A DNA stretch of 64,000 nucleotides, from positions 21,112,590 through 21,176,589 of the forward strand of contig NW_023998414.1 of assembly GCF_014805625.2 (NCBI RefSeq). Reading direction: 5' to 3'. The notes under the pieces were generated by a model, which made no database searches, was not told where the DNA came from, and worked only from the letters and a program-made list of their open reading frames with translations. A program made the position numbers and the translations under genes. Below, in pieces: positions 11,266-24,375 of the stretch; positions within the stretch are counted from its first letter, which is position 1; every line of letters starts with the position of its first letter. Origin of the DNA: Glossina fuscipes (taxonomy: Eukaryota; Arthropoda; Insecta; Diptera; Glossinidae).

Positions 11266-14049
11266 AAAAATTCAATTCACATCGTTCAGTGAATTACTAT
11301 ATTCGCTTAATTTAGGTCCGTCTAATTACTGCTTTTATTCTCGAAAATGAAAAAACCGGAGGTGGGTGTAAAAAATATGCTCTTCGATTTTCTTTTCAGG
11401 AGCCACTCAGGAGAAGGGGACGTCTCGTAAAAGAGAAAGAGAAATAGATAGGAGCTGGTGGCCGCATTTTAGTGCCTGTACTATTTATCACTAAGAGTTA
11501 TGCCTGTCCAGACTTTAAACCCACTATAGCTACGACCACCAAAGTAAACTCTATTACACTTGGGATCCGAGACCGGGGACACTGACTTCGTAGTCGTGAT
11601 CTTCACCTACTCTCACCACTCATACGGAAGATATTGATATGAAACTTCGCATCGATGTTAATTTAAAAAGCAAGCTACTTGCATAGAACATGCCTCATAC
11701 TCTTTGGACATAGCAATATAGAAATTTTATATAAGAGGTGTCAGTTTAAAGCAAATACGCAATAGAATCGCTCTCCGTGGAGCTGCGCGGCAGTTGAGGT
11801 TGCTCTGCTGTAAATAAATCGAGAGCTGAGAAAGGACAATCAATATCGTTTGTTAATGCAACCTATTTACAGTAAAGCTCAGAACTACTGCATCTATGAA
11901 AGTCTGCCTCAATTACACCATTAATCAAACACAAACAGTATCCGAGTATCCATTGCTACGGTTTGATAGGTTTTTGGAATAGTTATCTTAGATTTTCGGA
12001 AGCGTAGATACGACATAGTTGCTTCTTTTTTTAGGTGAATGTGCGTGATACCACTTGTTGAAAGACTTAACATAAGATGTATTATTATAACTACTGTATA
12101 TTATACTAAGAGGTATTATTATAATTATTGTAACTGCAGAAGGTAGGTAATTAATTTGTATATTTAGAAATCATTAAGAGGACTAGCGAAGCAGATGTAT
12201 GTAATCATTCTCAATAAGCAGTACGAGTAGATAGATCCCACTGGAATGGTTGCGAATGAAACGAATCTAATCTAGTTAGGAAGTATGGAAGTAGGTAAGA
12301 TCTGTTCATGATACGTAACTTTGCTCATGTATCGGAATTGAAAAGTCAATCAATACCTCATGAATTCTCTGCCAGTCCGATAGTTTTTTACTGATAATAA
12401 AATCACATTTGTTAGCTAAAGTTTGATGGCGTCCCTTGCAAATATGTACTGCGAACAGCAGCGACGACGCGTTAGCGAATGCCCCACATTAATAGAAATC
12501 TTCGAGTTTATGCAGGAAAATTGCAAATGTGCTCAGCAGTATTTATTTGATACGTGTATATGGGCGAACCTGCACATGTACATGCCTTTGAACGAATTTT
12601 CTAAACACATAAAAATTGCATTTTTACGTAGGCATAGTTATTTATACATGTGGACGTTGCTAAACATACATACGTACGTGCATGCATGCACGCACACTTT
12701 GTATTTATATTGTAGCTTTATCTAGAATGTACAGAGACGGACATATATATGTGTTCTTATATTCCTGCTTCCCGATATACTTGATATATAATACATTGGC
12801 AACAGAAATAGAATCGATTATTTCGTCTTTATTTAGAAGGTTGCTGCTTAGGCGTAGGCACGCACGTCCATTCACCCATACGTACAAACACATATAATCA
12901 TAACATATACACACCCATCAAGAAATATGCGTGGGCTTACACACATTATTGTGTTGAAATGTTTTCGCAGACATTTTCAGAAAATCTATCAGCCCAGGAG
13001 CAATATATTATCGCAATGTAAGTCTTATTATCTGACATTTATACATGAATAAATATATATACATTCGAATATAGAATAACATGTAAAGTCTTAATGAGCA
13101 GAAAGCATTTTTAAAGCATATATTTCAAGTTGTGTGTTACGATGCTACACACGGTGACTATCGAAAAGTCACAAGACTTGTCAAAAAGTGTTCAAATATT
13201 GAATATATGTTGGGAGAGATTTTGCAGCGCTGCGACCTCTTTGCTTTTTTTCAGTTTACATCACGACATTCATTCCAACTGTACAATTCTTCGGTTATAA
13301 AGCTTTATTCACTGTATCAAGCTTTGCTTAGAGTCGACGCATTATTGTTTTTAAAATCGTTAAGCGGAAAAGTCAACATTTTGTGAAAAAATTGAAAGCG
13401 TCGCATATTGCCGATAGTGATGAATTGAGCGCCCGATAATTGAGACCCCGGTAACCTTACAAATAAGACGTTTTCAATGTGATTCGCTCGGCTCTTGTAG
13501 AAAGCACAGTAAACTGCGCCAAAAGACCATCACCTCTGGGCAAAATTCAATGCATAAGCATTAACGCATACCACGATCAATATGACGATTTCCATGATCA
13601 AACTATTCATCAACCTTTGCTGGAATGATATTTTTTGTTGTTCTAAGGGGAGACAAGTTCGCCCGCCTGGAATTTTGTTCACTGATCATATTTGAATATT
13701 TTTGGCAAAATTCATTCTTATTGCTGCAGAGAACATATTTTTTGTATGCGTTAGGAAGAGAGAGCCCATCGATCCGAGGCGCTCATATAGATTTGGATTT
13801 TGCTATACTTTTTTTCTTCATCCAATAATAGTTCACATTTTTATCTTCCATATTAACCTCTGCTCACCATCTTTGCCTTATTTTGCTTCTGTGCTTATGG
13901 AAGTCTATTTACTCTGTCTATACACGTGGATAAGTTAACCATTACAATAACTCTATTTTCATAGTCCCTTTACTTCCTATTTCGGAAAGTTTATTGAATC
14001 GTTATATCTTGCACCATTAAGTTTGTGCGGATATATGCAGCACCTACAA
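11266..14049. other. AT-rich stretch, no convincing gene
   Basis: Contains a 100-codon frame at 12,423-12,725, coding-like only in its first 40 codons, with no recognised motif. A weak acceptor/donor pair brackets 12,971-13,017 (ttttcgcag before, gtaagt after), but all three frames are open, so it cannot be called an exon. An imperfect direct repeat of tattattataa units lies at 12,080-12,140. Confidence 0.4.
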
Positions 14050-14330
14050 TGACTTGAGATAGATCCTACTGTGTTAATCAATTCAGAATCACTTTTTATA
14101 TCGGTCTAATCGGCTTGTCTATCTGTTCGTTTTGTTTTCTTGTGCTCAATCCACAGACCGGAATATTTTGACATATTCATGTTTTGGCCCTTGAACGAAC
14201 ACTACTGAAAATGATTCGGGTCGGACCACTTTTTCCACCGCTTGGCATGAAAGGCAATGTTTTGAAAAGTCGATATATGAATAACTGCACGGTGCTATAG
14301 GGTAATTAATGATGGGCTGTGCCCCACTAT
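14050..14330 (+). repeat. Dispersed repeat family B, copy 1
   Basis: Shares an ordered set of blocks with 46,875-47,065 and part of 35,405-35,600: gtctatctgttcgttttg, caatc(c/t)acaga(c/t)cgga, a block close to gatatattttgatgaat, and tcggaccactttt. It has no coding capacity. Its boundaries are uncertain. The gtctgtctgtcc-type block resembles the DINE-like family, so B may be a distant relative or part of a larger element. Confidence 0.45.
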
Positions 14331-17295
14331 AGTGTTTCTATTATTCTTTTTTTAATTTGGTGTCGGTTTATATGAACTTTTCTCGTTGGATCGGGATTTT
14401 CAAGACTTACGATTTCTCTGTGTATGCAGATCTCAACGAGTTAAGTTACTTACGGAACGATGTCATTCAATTCATTCTAATTCTTGGTTCAGCCAAGACG
14501 AGAGAAAATAGTCGGGCGCGATTTTCGATTAACCTTTACACGCTAGTTTTGCTTGCCTTTGTAAGGCCCTTTAAAAGGTTTTCTCACTTTTTACGCGAGA
14601 AAATACTACGGTGTGCTAATATTTCATACAAAATTTATAACAAAATATAGGACTAAAACGGGGAATGATGTTGGTCCTCACAATCTACATATTCACTGCG
14701 TAGTATATAATGTAAGGATAATTTTTATTTTTCTTTCTCTCGTTCACTAATAGATTTTTATGAGTTTATTTAATACACTTACACTTCATAATATTTTATA
14801 TACATTTTTACTCAACTTGAAAGAGTTCACTTATTTTGGTTTGACCAGTGCAAGCACGAAAACTAAATATAGAACAAAATATGAAGAATTTCTCAAATAA
14901 ATTTTATATTTAATATGTTTGTTATGAAGCGACAAGAAAGGACTAAATAAAAAATGTGATAAAGAATGTAGAAAAAAGTTTTCGTCAATTTCATTTAAAG
15001 CAGAAGTTTAATATTTTATGGTTATTTTCAATGGGTTTCATAATGAAATACTTTAATATTGTATTAACCTCGATTGCGAATAAGCGAAAATGTGTGTATG
15101 TCCGCATTCTTACTTATAATGAAAACGACTGATTAGCGTTTAAGCTTTTAAGTTAAGAGAAATTTTTAAATTTGTTTTTATAATTCGCAACACAAATGCG
15201 GATTGTCCGAGAAAGTTTTACCAAGATAATGCTTTTACCGATACCTGCATCGAGGCAGTGCTTGGTGCTTAAGAGTTCGAAAAAAGCTTCTGTTTTGTTC
15301 ACCGTCTGCCGGCTAGCATTTGACGCGTCTGGACTTACGATGAAATGCTGTGAAAATTTAAGGTCCCACATAAAATCGAATCTGCTATCTATTGCCGTTC
15401 TTCCCATCCTTCTGAACTTACAGGTTAATAAACTAAGGAGAATACATTGTGATATCAGTTCAAAAGCTTAATTTTATTTAATATCAAGGACATCAGAAAA
15501 TTCATTGAAAAATGCCGACCTTTGCTGTAGTATTCTCCGAACCTGGAAATGTTCCTCTTCACATTTCATGCCAGGATTTCTACGTACAAGAAATAACTTT
15601 ACAATCATCCTATTCTTGATCTATGGGGGTTGATAAGTTTGCACCTTGCTGGTTTCCCCTCATCGAAAATAGTAAGTAATCAAGTGGGCTTTTCAACAAC
15701 TTTACAAGTCGTTATAGTCTTGTATTATCTTCTCTTGTATCTATGCTTTTGTTTAGGAAAAAATACCACAACATCACGACAAAGCTGCCTCTGATTACTT
15801 ATTTTACTCATAATTTCCTACATTTTCAAGAAATATATTGCCTTGAGTTGCATTCAGCGTAACTTCATGTCGTTGTATTTTTGCACCACAGACCACTTGC
15901 GCTAACGATATATTAAGTTTACGCCGATATATGCAAAATCGACTCAAATTTTATTATGCCGATCAATTTGGAACTGTTTTTCGAAACGATTTAATCATGT
16001 CTGTCCGTCCATGTGATGTCTGGCAATGTATTTTGTGCGTGGGCGCCAGAATACCGATTCGAGATTTGTCTATGGAACTTGGTACCTCAACGCGTCCTCA
16101 CCTAAAAGGGAAGCTATTGAAAATAAGTTGGATAAGTTTTCGTGACCCCCGTTTACACAAAGACTTATTCAGTAATAGTCATTGCATAAAAATAAGCTAA
16201 AACCTTATAGGTAGATGAACTCGGCTATGAAATGCTCTATATCGCTCCGTATAATCTTCTTGATCACACAGTTCACGCTTCTCAAACATACAATAGCAAA
16301 AATTAAACTCTCTTTGATCTCATAAACGGGCTTAGTTTTAATGAAAACCTTCATATGGGAAAGTGTCTGATAAACATATGTTAAATCATTATGCTGCATA
16401 TATAAGTAGAAAAATGCATTTAAAAAATCGTTATATGGAAGAATGTTGCAATTTTAATCTTTTTGCATGAGAAATATTTTAAAAAAAATTCTGTTTTAAG
16501 GTGGACGAAGTGAATGAAGCGACATCTCCTTTTGAACCTCTTCTCACATAAAAGTTCGTAGAACAAATATTTATATGCTAAGAGAGACTAATTTATTGCA
16601 TCTTATGATAAACTCAAACTCAAGATAATTACTTCACAAATTAATTTATGCCGCTAAGTTTAGACCAGATAGCCTACCTTCCTACGTAAGGGTTCTTATA
16701 AAAATCTTACTTTTGTAAAACAACGAGTTTTAATATCTTATAGCGTAAATACAAGAAGCACAGTAAGTTGCATGGTAAAAAAATGATCTTTAGCAAATAT
16801 GGGTTATATCGGTTCACGTCTTAGGTCGAACGTTAGAGATAGCATTACCAACACAAAAGGATGGCTTTCAAGGCTATAAGATATAATTTTTTGGTATTTT
16901 ATAACAAGTTGTCTAGAGGACTTAACGGTCGGCTATGTCCGCTGTTAAGTTATACTTCCTATCTATATTCAAGTGTTTGTTTGATTATCCATTTAATTTC
17001 TACTCTTTCTGTTCTTAACGGATTACATTTAAATTAATTTTAATCTTATATTAATTTTTAATTTATTACTTTGGATTTAAAGCCTTCTATTCAGCTGGTG
17101 AAATAATTCTCTAATTGAGTTTACAATGCAACAATAATGTTAACAATTTCTAATAATATTAAAATGTTGATTAAATGCTAATTGCTTTAATTTCGTTACT
17201 GTTTCTTCTATGGGTCTTTGATCAAAATGCGGAACTTTTTCAACAATTTGTTACATATTTCGATGATTTTACATAAAAAGAAAAAAAAATCATTT
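14331..17295. other. AT-rich stretch with weak DINE-like traces
   Basis: Around 15,970-16,060 the run tgtctgtccgtccatgtgatgtctgg recalls the DINE-like module (described in parts, divergent). Frames at 15,153-15,471 overlap on both strands and match nothing known to me. The rest is AT-rich and featureless. Confidence 0.4.
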
Positions 17296-17299
17296 TTAT

Positions 17300-17425
17300 A
17301 TCGAGAAGGAAGCTTCAGAGACTCCAAAAAATCTACATACTCTTGATCAGCATCAGATTCTAAACCGATTTAAGCATGTCCCTTTGTCTGTCCGCATGTG
17401 GGCGCAAAAATGCAGCAATTGGTTG
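17300..17425 (+). mobile_element. DINE-1-like (Helentron) fragment
   Basis: Carries aaggaagcttcagagact, then tactcttgatcagcatca, aaaccgatttaagcatgtcc and gtctgtccgcatg in the same order as the fuller copies at 26.1, 31.3 and 58.4 kb. Only the first module is present; no 3' hairpin follows. Confidence 0.6.
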
Positions 17426-18760
17426 CAATTTTTCATTATATACAAGTTATATTTCAACCAACTTGGGTACTTTGCGTTTCGAATAGCCGGTGTTCTGTAC
17501 GCTTTTTAATTCGAAACAAGGCGATTAAATGTGAATCTGATATACAAAAACATGGATGGAAGTTAGGCGTTCATTTATAACCCCGGTAAATTTTTTATGA
17601 CCCGATCGTCGTTTGAAGGGATCACGTAACTACCAATTGTTTTAAATTAATGGACAGGGCTAGCAACAACAACTAATACAATTGGTTTGTTCATTAAAGA
17701 AAAAATGGCCTCGACATGCGAAAAGACATCATATGAGATGATTTCTTCAGATTTTCCAAGGACGACCGAGTCTATATGACTAAACCAACTCTCTAGAAAA
17801 TGTGTAAAGCATTAAGTTCCCCCTTTCTTTCGCTTGGGATTAACACAGCCTTCAGTTGTTTCCTTATTGTTCCTATAGGTGCTTGCATTAACGAAGCTGG
17901 GAAGAATATGCTACACTATTTATCTTTTAGTAACCGCTATTCAATTTTACAAAAGGAAAAAAAAAAAACAAAAAACAAGCAAGGAACAAGAAAAAAAAAA
18001 GCGTGATGCACCATAAAAAACAATAAGTGTGCATTAACAAGCTTAACAAGAGATTCTAAACGCGGAGGCTGCAAGACGAAGATAACACAATATCATGGAA
18101 ATGATGTGTAATGCCACGAACATGGCAGGTAACACTATCTAGAACGCGTTTACTAATACCACGCAGATTAAGAGATCCTACGCTCATAATAAATTAATTT
18201 AATTTAAGACGAACACTTTAGCATATTCGCACTTCTATATAAAGCAAATGCATAAGATCCGAGTGCACACTTGGTATTCGTTCTTCGCTTTGAATTTGAA
18301 ATTTAACAACTTATCGTTTTAATATTACGGCACTCAATTTGACGACGCGTTTGCATTTGTGCGCGTATGCACTTATCATGTGATTACGAAATGTCTCACT
18401 TGACATAGAATGTGGTAAGAAAATTTATATTTCGCACTTTGTGTAGCACAGAGACGAACGATGGAATCCATTAGATCAAATTTAGTTTTTTGGTATATAA
18501 TGTAAATTTTAGTACGTTGTACATCAAATCGTTGCAAATGCGATTCTAAGCCTATAAAAATGGCAATTCTGAAGGCGCTTTCAAATTAATTCAAAATTGA
18601 AATCCGCAGTTTAGCATACCGCTAGCTGCTTAAATTTGCATCTGACTGCCTTGAAATTTTCAAAGTAGAAGTGAAGTCGTCCGGAATTTTTTAGATAAAT
18701 TAAAATTGCTTGATCCTTTTCGATCGATTTTCGAGTGACTTTTGTCGGTAAACAAAAAAA
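17426..18760. other. AT-rich stretch, nothing recognised
   Basis: A-rich low-complexity sequence at 17,955-18,000 and short frames only. I see no repeat boundary, RNA gene or motif. Confidence 0.45.
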
Positions 18761-18763
18761 AGT

Positions 18764-18993
18764 AAATAAAAATTCAAAACGAGCTCACCAGCGACGAATT
18801 CGTTCTATTTGCTGAACCCCACGCCGTATAAGTATTCTCATAAAAAACNNNNNNNNNNGGTTCTATTTGCTGAACCCCACGCCGTATAAGTATTCTCATA
18901 AAAAATAAATAAAGATTCAAATCGAGCTCATCATCGACGAATTGGTTCTATTTTTTGAACCCCATGCCGTATAAGTATTCTCATAAAAAGTAA
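18764..18993. repeat. Short tandem array interrupted by a gap
   Basis: Copies of a unit of about 90 bases: an A-rich lead (attcaaa), cgagctca, gacgaatt, (c/g)gttctattt, tgaaccccacgccgtata and agtattctcataaaaa. The left copy ends at the N run, a middle partial copy starts right after it, and a third copy (with ttttttgaacccca) ends at 18,990. The true copy number cannot be read because the gap lies inside the array. Confidence 0.8.
18849..18858. other. Assembly gap (10 N)
   Basis: Ten Ns, a typical placeholder length, with about 46 identical bases (from ttctatttgctgaacc to ctcataaaaaa) immediately on both sides. This is either an unresolved tandem repeat or two contigs that overlap and were not merged. 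Confidence 0.98.
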
Positions 18994-19337
18994 ACATTTA
19001 TATGTCAGTAAAATATATAAATGAAAATAGGTTAACATTAGTATGATCGTTGGACAAACTTAAAAATTAATTTTGCCCAGTTTGGATCATGTCACTTCAC
19101 GTTTTGCGCTCCTATCCACACAAGGAGTTCGATGAAAAGTATGCGAGGTAACATTTTTTGTATTGTATCACGAAATTAGTTAAAGAATTGTTTTAGATTG
19201 AAGAGTGTAGGGTATGGTTGGTCTTTCGGTTGGTTTTGTTATTATTATTGTTAAAATAAAGTCAAATTAGTTACAATATTTTGTTTGCAACTAATTCGGA
19301 ATGAAAACACAAGACAAAAAAATAATAATAATAAAAA

Positions 19338-19735
19338 ACAAATAAGAAAATTATATTTAGTTGTGACCGACTCCTTTACATCTGTCACCGTAATCGGAAA
19401 AAAGGCAAAAAAAAAAAAAGCAAACGAACTAAGTTTTCATGCTTCATAATATGGGGAGGGTGCGACGGATTTTATCTACTTTTAAAATAAAAGCTGGCCT
19501 CGATTAGACCTATGGGCATTGTTGGTATGTCCTTGGCAAAGTTTAAGTAATCTGTGCAGATTTGTAAGTGATATGTTGATTTTTGCTTGCGGAAGAATGC
19601 TTACTACAGTTACTATTACACAGTTGGTCAGATGGACGGATGCATAGGTCAACGAATGCATATGTTTCCCCAATTATGACTGGTCAGAAATTTATATACT
19701 TGCAGGGGGTTTTAAAGTTTGTTTCTGCGTTTAGT
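19338..19735 (-). mobile_element. DINE-1-like (Helentron) copy, 3' half
   Basis: Read on the minus strand, its 3' end is at the left: aataagaaaattatattt, a hairpin core ttagttgtgaccga, then the subterminal block (ctgtcaccg). At the right it ends in a block equivalent to gaccaagaatttatatact and cttgtttctgcg, shared with the copies at 45.2 and 62.4 kb. Only the 3'-terminal module is present, so this is a truncated copy. Confidence 0.65.
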
Positions 19736-20405
19736 AAATCCCACCGGAGCTTTCTCTTTGTTGATTGCGGTTATATAAATTTAGTCAAAAAAGAATTTTT
19801 ATAAAGTGATATCAACCGTTAAGTAAATCGCATTTAAGTATATATTTTGTTATGATCCTGTGTCTTCACATTCGTTAATGGTACGTAGATGACGATGAAG
19901 ATGTGCGCAAGTTTCGCAGTCAGTTTTATTAACCTATCATGAATGAACCCTAATGCATAAACTATGTTGTGAATTTTATTATTATTATCACTATTACTTT
20001 AAGCTATTTTCTTTTTATTTTGATTGTTGCTGTCGCTCTTTTATCACAATACATAGTACATTAACTTATTCTTGTGTAAAATAGTTGCATAAGCTTTAAT
20101 AGGATAAAAGTAATTGTGATTAATTTTTGTCTGTTATTCTTGGCAACTCTTGTAAGTTATATAGAACCAGTATCCGGTTGAATTTCTGCCCAACCCCGAC
20201 ATTCGCAGAACATTGTCTCAGGAGAAGAGCTCACAGCTTTCGTGTTGCCTCATAAAGCAATTAAAGCAATGACGTTTTGAAAATGAATCAATATTCTAAA
20301 AAGAATTATTTTTTCTAATTCACAATATCACTGCGTTCAAGGAAAGGTTAGATTGTAAAAAGATTCGTAATATTTACGGTAAAAATTTATGAAAATTAAC
20401 AGTGA
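19736..20405. other. AT-rich stretch, nothing recognised
   Basis: No repeat, RNA or coding signal was seen apart from T-rich runs. Confidence 0.45.
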
Positions 20406-20880
20406 AATGATACTGAAGACGCGCCGCAATGTCGTCTAAAACTCTGCGGTAAAATTGGGGCGGGAAATCTTCTTTTTCTAGAGTTGAGGAAGACATTTGC
20501 ACTTCATCTTACGATACCGCTGTGGAGCGAGACATTGAGCAAGAAACACTTTTGTATCACTAATAGTAGCTGGACACAAAAGGCAACTCGATATATGGGT
20601 AAATGAACGGCGAAAAATTTGAAGAACTTAATTTCGATCTTTTAATCGTCGTTAAAATAAAACGAGATTGGACTATTTTTCAGCAGATTACTAACGGACG
20701 ATGGAACCGATTGACGCCACGTAAAGTAGTACGTTGCGTTTGTTGAGATTCGATGGAAATTGTCCATGATGAGCTACTCTGTTTCTACTGCGAACAAATA
20801 AAGTGATTATGACGCGGAATTGACGTAAAGCATTTAAAATTAATCAATCGGGATGACATTGTATGCCTCCAAAGGAAAGC
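20406..20880 (+). pseudogene. mariner transposase remnant, central part
   Basis: Plus-strand translations give, in order with frame changes, DTEDAPQC (compare DDEDAPRSGRP at the end of the mariner DNA-binding domain), RLTPRKVVRCVC (compare TPRKVMLCVWW), EIVHDELL (compare GIVHYELL) and, in another frame, SDYDAEL (compare NSDYYCQQL). The order and spacing fit the region between the first and second catalytic aspartates. The GDEK motif around the first Asp and the DNA(R/P)PH motif are not recognisable. Several stops and frameshifts show long decay. Confidence 0.5.
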
Positions 20881-23800
20881 GTGATTGCATTCACCCGACT
20901 TTGCTACCTCCGCTATCGTTTATCTCACTTTCTGCCGAGTCACCTTAACGGGGATTCAGAATTGCTCGCCTAAGAATTCCGAATGTACTTGAATGTGCGT
21001 CTGATATCCTTCGCATATTTTTGTATAGTGTGTACAGTTCGGTATTTTCAAAGGGAATATATCCTGGCATTGTCACTGGTCAATTATCATAAGGCAAAAC
21101 AAGTTTTCTTCCCTTTATAGCGTTTTGGCCTTTGTATCGTCGGGTACCTCCAAATTCACCTGGTCATACACTTCTTTACTTAGCAACCTTCCACTAAGGA
21201 TGTCCATGATTTACAACAGGTCTAGCTACATCCAAGGGTTCAAAGAAATGGCAGTGGGGCAATGCGCGACATTACCGGATTGACAGTTCTTGCTGATATA
21301 CATGGCGAATAGGTTGAATGGTGGATAATCCGAATGTACGAATGGCTACGCCACGTAATGTCGATCATCGAAAAGCATTGTACACCCAACTCTAGGGGCT
21401 ATATGGTAAGAGAGTTGGATTTTCGATTCATTATGAAGAAAAGTGATGTAAAGCCGTGATATAAATTTATGGCGCTAAGTTCGAACCACGTAGGTCGCCA
21501 TTGAACGACCCTTCCATATAAAGAATCACGTGAAAGCTAAGCTTTCTTATGGCAACAAAGTCTAACTTTTAGAAGTTTATGGCAAAAATAAATATATATA
21601 ATACAATGGAAAGATCTTTGACAAGAATATGTATTCTGCTATATTTGGATGATGTCAATTCGTGTTTCGAGCCCCTTTCCTAAATTGTAATTTCCATGAA
21701 AACTATGCCTTCGCGTACTTGTATTTTAAATTAAAAATAAATGATCAATCGTATTAAGTTAAGTGATCTATGGTCTTAAAGGGTCGGGGTTGGCCAACTC
21801 TAATGCAGGATACAAGAGTCGTTTAAAGATTTTCCTATTTGTTTATTTTTCCATCGCATAGCAGAGAAATGTTTATTTCATAAAATACCACAAATTTCAA
21901 TGAATATTTATTTATTTTAAAGCATTTTTCTTAATTCGATTAGGATAGTTTATCAGATAAAGCCATAGGCGGGGAGTGTGAGTTAAATGCAATGAGTGCA
22001 TATGCTGTTCATAATTTCTCTTAGTTTCTTTTTCCTTTGAAATATTTATGTATAAAAATATTTATATGCACATGAGTGTATGCATGCGTGTGCAAACCAT
22101 TTATTAAAATCAATGATGTTTATGCTTTTGTGTCATATCAGTGCTGGCTTCTCTTTTATCTTTGTGTATATAGTAAGTACATTTTATAAACAATAAAACT
22201 GTCTAACCTTTCAAATAGAATCAGGCCCGCCTAGAGAATATATTGAGGTCTTTAGGTTCAAGTGTGCTGTACCGTATTGGGATTAACGAATTTAGCAGAT
22301 TAACAAGAAAAGCGATTAAATTAAATTATAATACCAACCGGGAACATTTCGCATTACTTTCACTTTAATTAGCTAACCTAACAACAGCGGTATCCCTCTT
22401 TTTTTTCTTTAAAGAGGAAAATGGAGAGATGTCGAATGTATCAATGAAGCAGTCAATTATCTCCGCACAAAATCCACACCAAGTAATTGATAAACTTTCT
22501 CTACTCATGATCGGAATCGTGTTAGGGTCGTTCAACGTTTCCATCGTTTCCTCAAAGATATCGTATGAAGCAAATATACTTTGGAATCAGTCTTTATCTG
22601 TCCTTCTTTCCGTAAATGTTAAATATATATAGAGTTTAATTTTAAAGTCAACTAAGTTGAGCCAGTGGTTAGCTTACAACTTGTCAATATTTAAGTACAA
22701 ATAATTGTACTTCTTAATGCGCTTACTCTTCCAACACTAGATGCATACAACCGGTTTTAATTCAAGCGGATAATTTCTTCTCCATTCTTACTTAGCGTTA
22801 TAATACTAATTCATCTTTGTATTCAATTTTAATAATTTTTAAAATGAACCAATCTATCAAAGTTAAACGATACGATTTTTTAAAAAAATTTCCCATGCGT
22901 GTCTTAGGTTGGACAAATCTGCTATAGATAATTAAAAACAAACAGAATAATTTAAGAATAAATTGATATTTAATAACATTAATTTAAACAATAAGTTTTA
23001 AAAAGAATGCAATATCTTTATGCAAATATGTGTCTGCTCATATAAGATATGATCGTATATAGGTATGCATAATTATAATCGATGTAACTGTGATTATACA
23101 TATGGTGTAAATTTTTCTCCTTAAACAGTTAAGCATATTAAACCAAATATCAAGTTATCGCATTTGATGCACGTCACATGAATTGAAAAATTGAAAATTA
23201 ATATAAAAATTAATAATAATATGAATGAAAATTAATGAAACTGTCATTCATGCATACATATAGAGTGATATGCTGTCTTTGGATTATTGCTATGTTATTT
23301 GCAAAATTAAGAACAATCGCTTTTGCGTACCAGGCAAATCTAAGTTCCATTTACGATCTGTGCTTGTCAAGTAACATGTTTCTTTACAGCCTGCATGAAA
23401 GCCTACAATTCATATATATTCAGTCAGGCTGAAATTTTCTATACACATGACAACATCATGCGATGAAGTACACACAAAATGATAAGGTGACAGAAGGTAT
23501 ATCACAAGGGCAGTTGTCGGCTGACGTTTCGAGCAAGTCCCAACTTTTTGCATACACTTTTCATTCTAATGATAAGTCAAACACTTTGCATAGAAAAAAC
23601 GGCGCACGATAGGAAGCGATCGATTATCGCTTTTCCTAACGATCCCCTTGAAAGGACTTGGAAAGTAGAAGGCAACGAATCAAAGTGCCACCATTCTACA
23701 CTCTATATTGTGACGGCGGCGCCGTCCTGGTAAATAATCTTTTGCCCTAAGAATCTCTTTAATTTAGGTATTAAATAAAAAGAGCTCGAGCATTAAACTG

Positions 23801-24035
23801 TGACAGGCTAAGCAGATTAATTCTAAATTAAATCTGGCGAACATCCCGTTGTGGTAGATTGATGTTCACTTAATGGTCTCACCTTACGGATATGAAATGA
23901 TAGAGAGGAAATTAAACGAGGCAGTTGTGTGTATGGCAGTACATAAAGCTTGCAGAGTTTACGAAGTATCGAATTAATTCAATAATGGTGTCCTGCTTCA
24001 AGCTGGCTAGATGATTGGTTCCGTCCTTAACTGTC
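20881..24035. other. Mixed-composition stretch, no gene called
   Basis: 21,000-21,420 is GC-richer than average, but neither strand gave a motif I can name. 21,540-24,000 is AT-rich with only short frames. The mariner piece to the left may extend into 20,880-21,000 without recognisable sequence. Confidence 0.4.
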
Positions 24036-24375
24036 AACCAGGATTAAGACGAAGGAGCGCACAATAAGTAGATAAGACATCGGTCGTTCATCGCGATAAT
24101 GCACGTATCAAGTGATTTGGCAAAAAACTTAAAATGGCATAGCTTGAACGTACTCATGCATCCACCACATAGCCTGGGCCTTGTTTTGTTCAGCTACCAT
24201 CTGTTTTGTCCTCCGCAGCTGTCAGCTGTAAAACTGACTTTAAAATAAAGTTTTCAAAGCCATTTGTTTCAGTGTTTCGGTCAGAAGTTTTAGAAGCTCT
24301 ACAATGATGACATAATGACCGTGAAAGGAAATTGGCTAACGGCTATCGATCAAAGTGGTGTCTACTTTGTTTGCT
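24036..24375 (+). pseudogene. mariner transposase remnant, C-terminal part
   Basis: The second catalytic block is clear: VDKTSVVHRDNAR, with the catalytic Asp at 24,095-24,097 (compare VVFHHDNARPH). After a frameshift come NLKWHSLNVLMHPPHS and YHLF, matching ELGWEVLMHPPYSPDLAPSDYHLF. The residues SPDLAPSD, which contain the third Asp, are replaced here by SLGLVLFS. Near the end DDIMTVKGNWLTAIDQSG matches the C-terminal DGI..LP.RW..V.DQNG. The element therefore keeps its gene end but not its start. No terminal inverted repeat was identified downstream. Confidence 0.65.

Noticed and set aside
12423..12725. 100-codon frame that starts with a coding-like Glu/Gln/Cys-rich segment
   Set aside because: No recognisable motif, the second half is low-complexity TA/CA-rich sequence, and no splice signals support it.
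12971..13017. 47-base segment between ttttcgcag and gtaagt
   Set aside because: All three frames are open and the polypyrimidine tract is weak, so nothing distinguishes it from chance.
15153..15471. Overlapping 84- and 91-codon frames on opposite strands
   Set aside because: Neither has a recognisable motif; the overlap shows that at least one is accidental.
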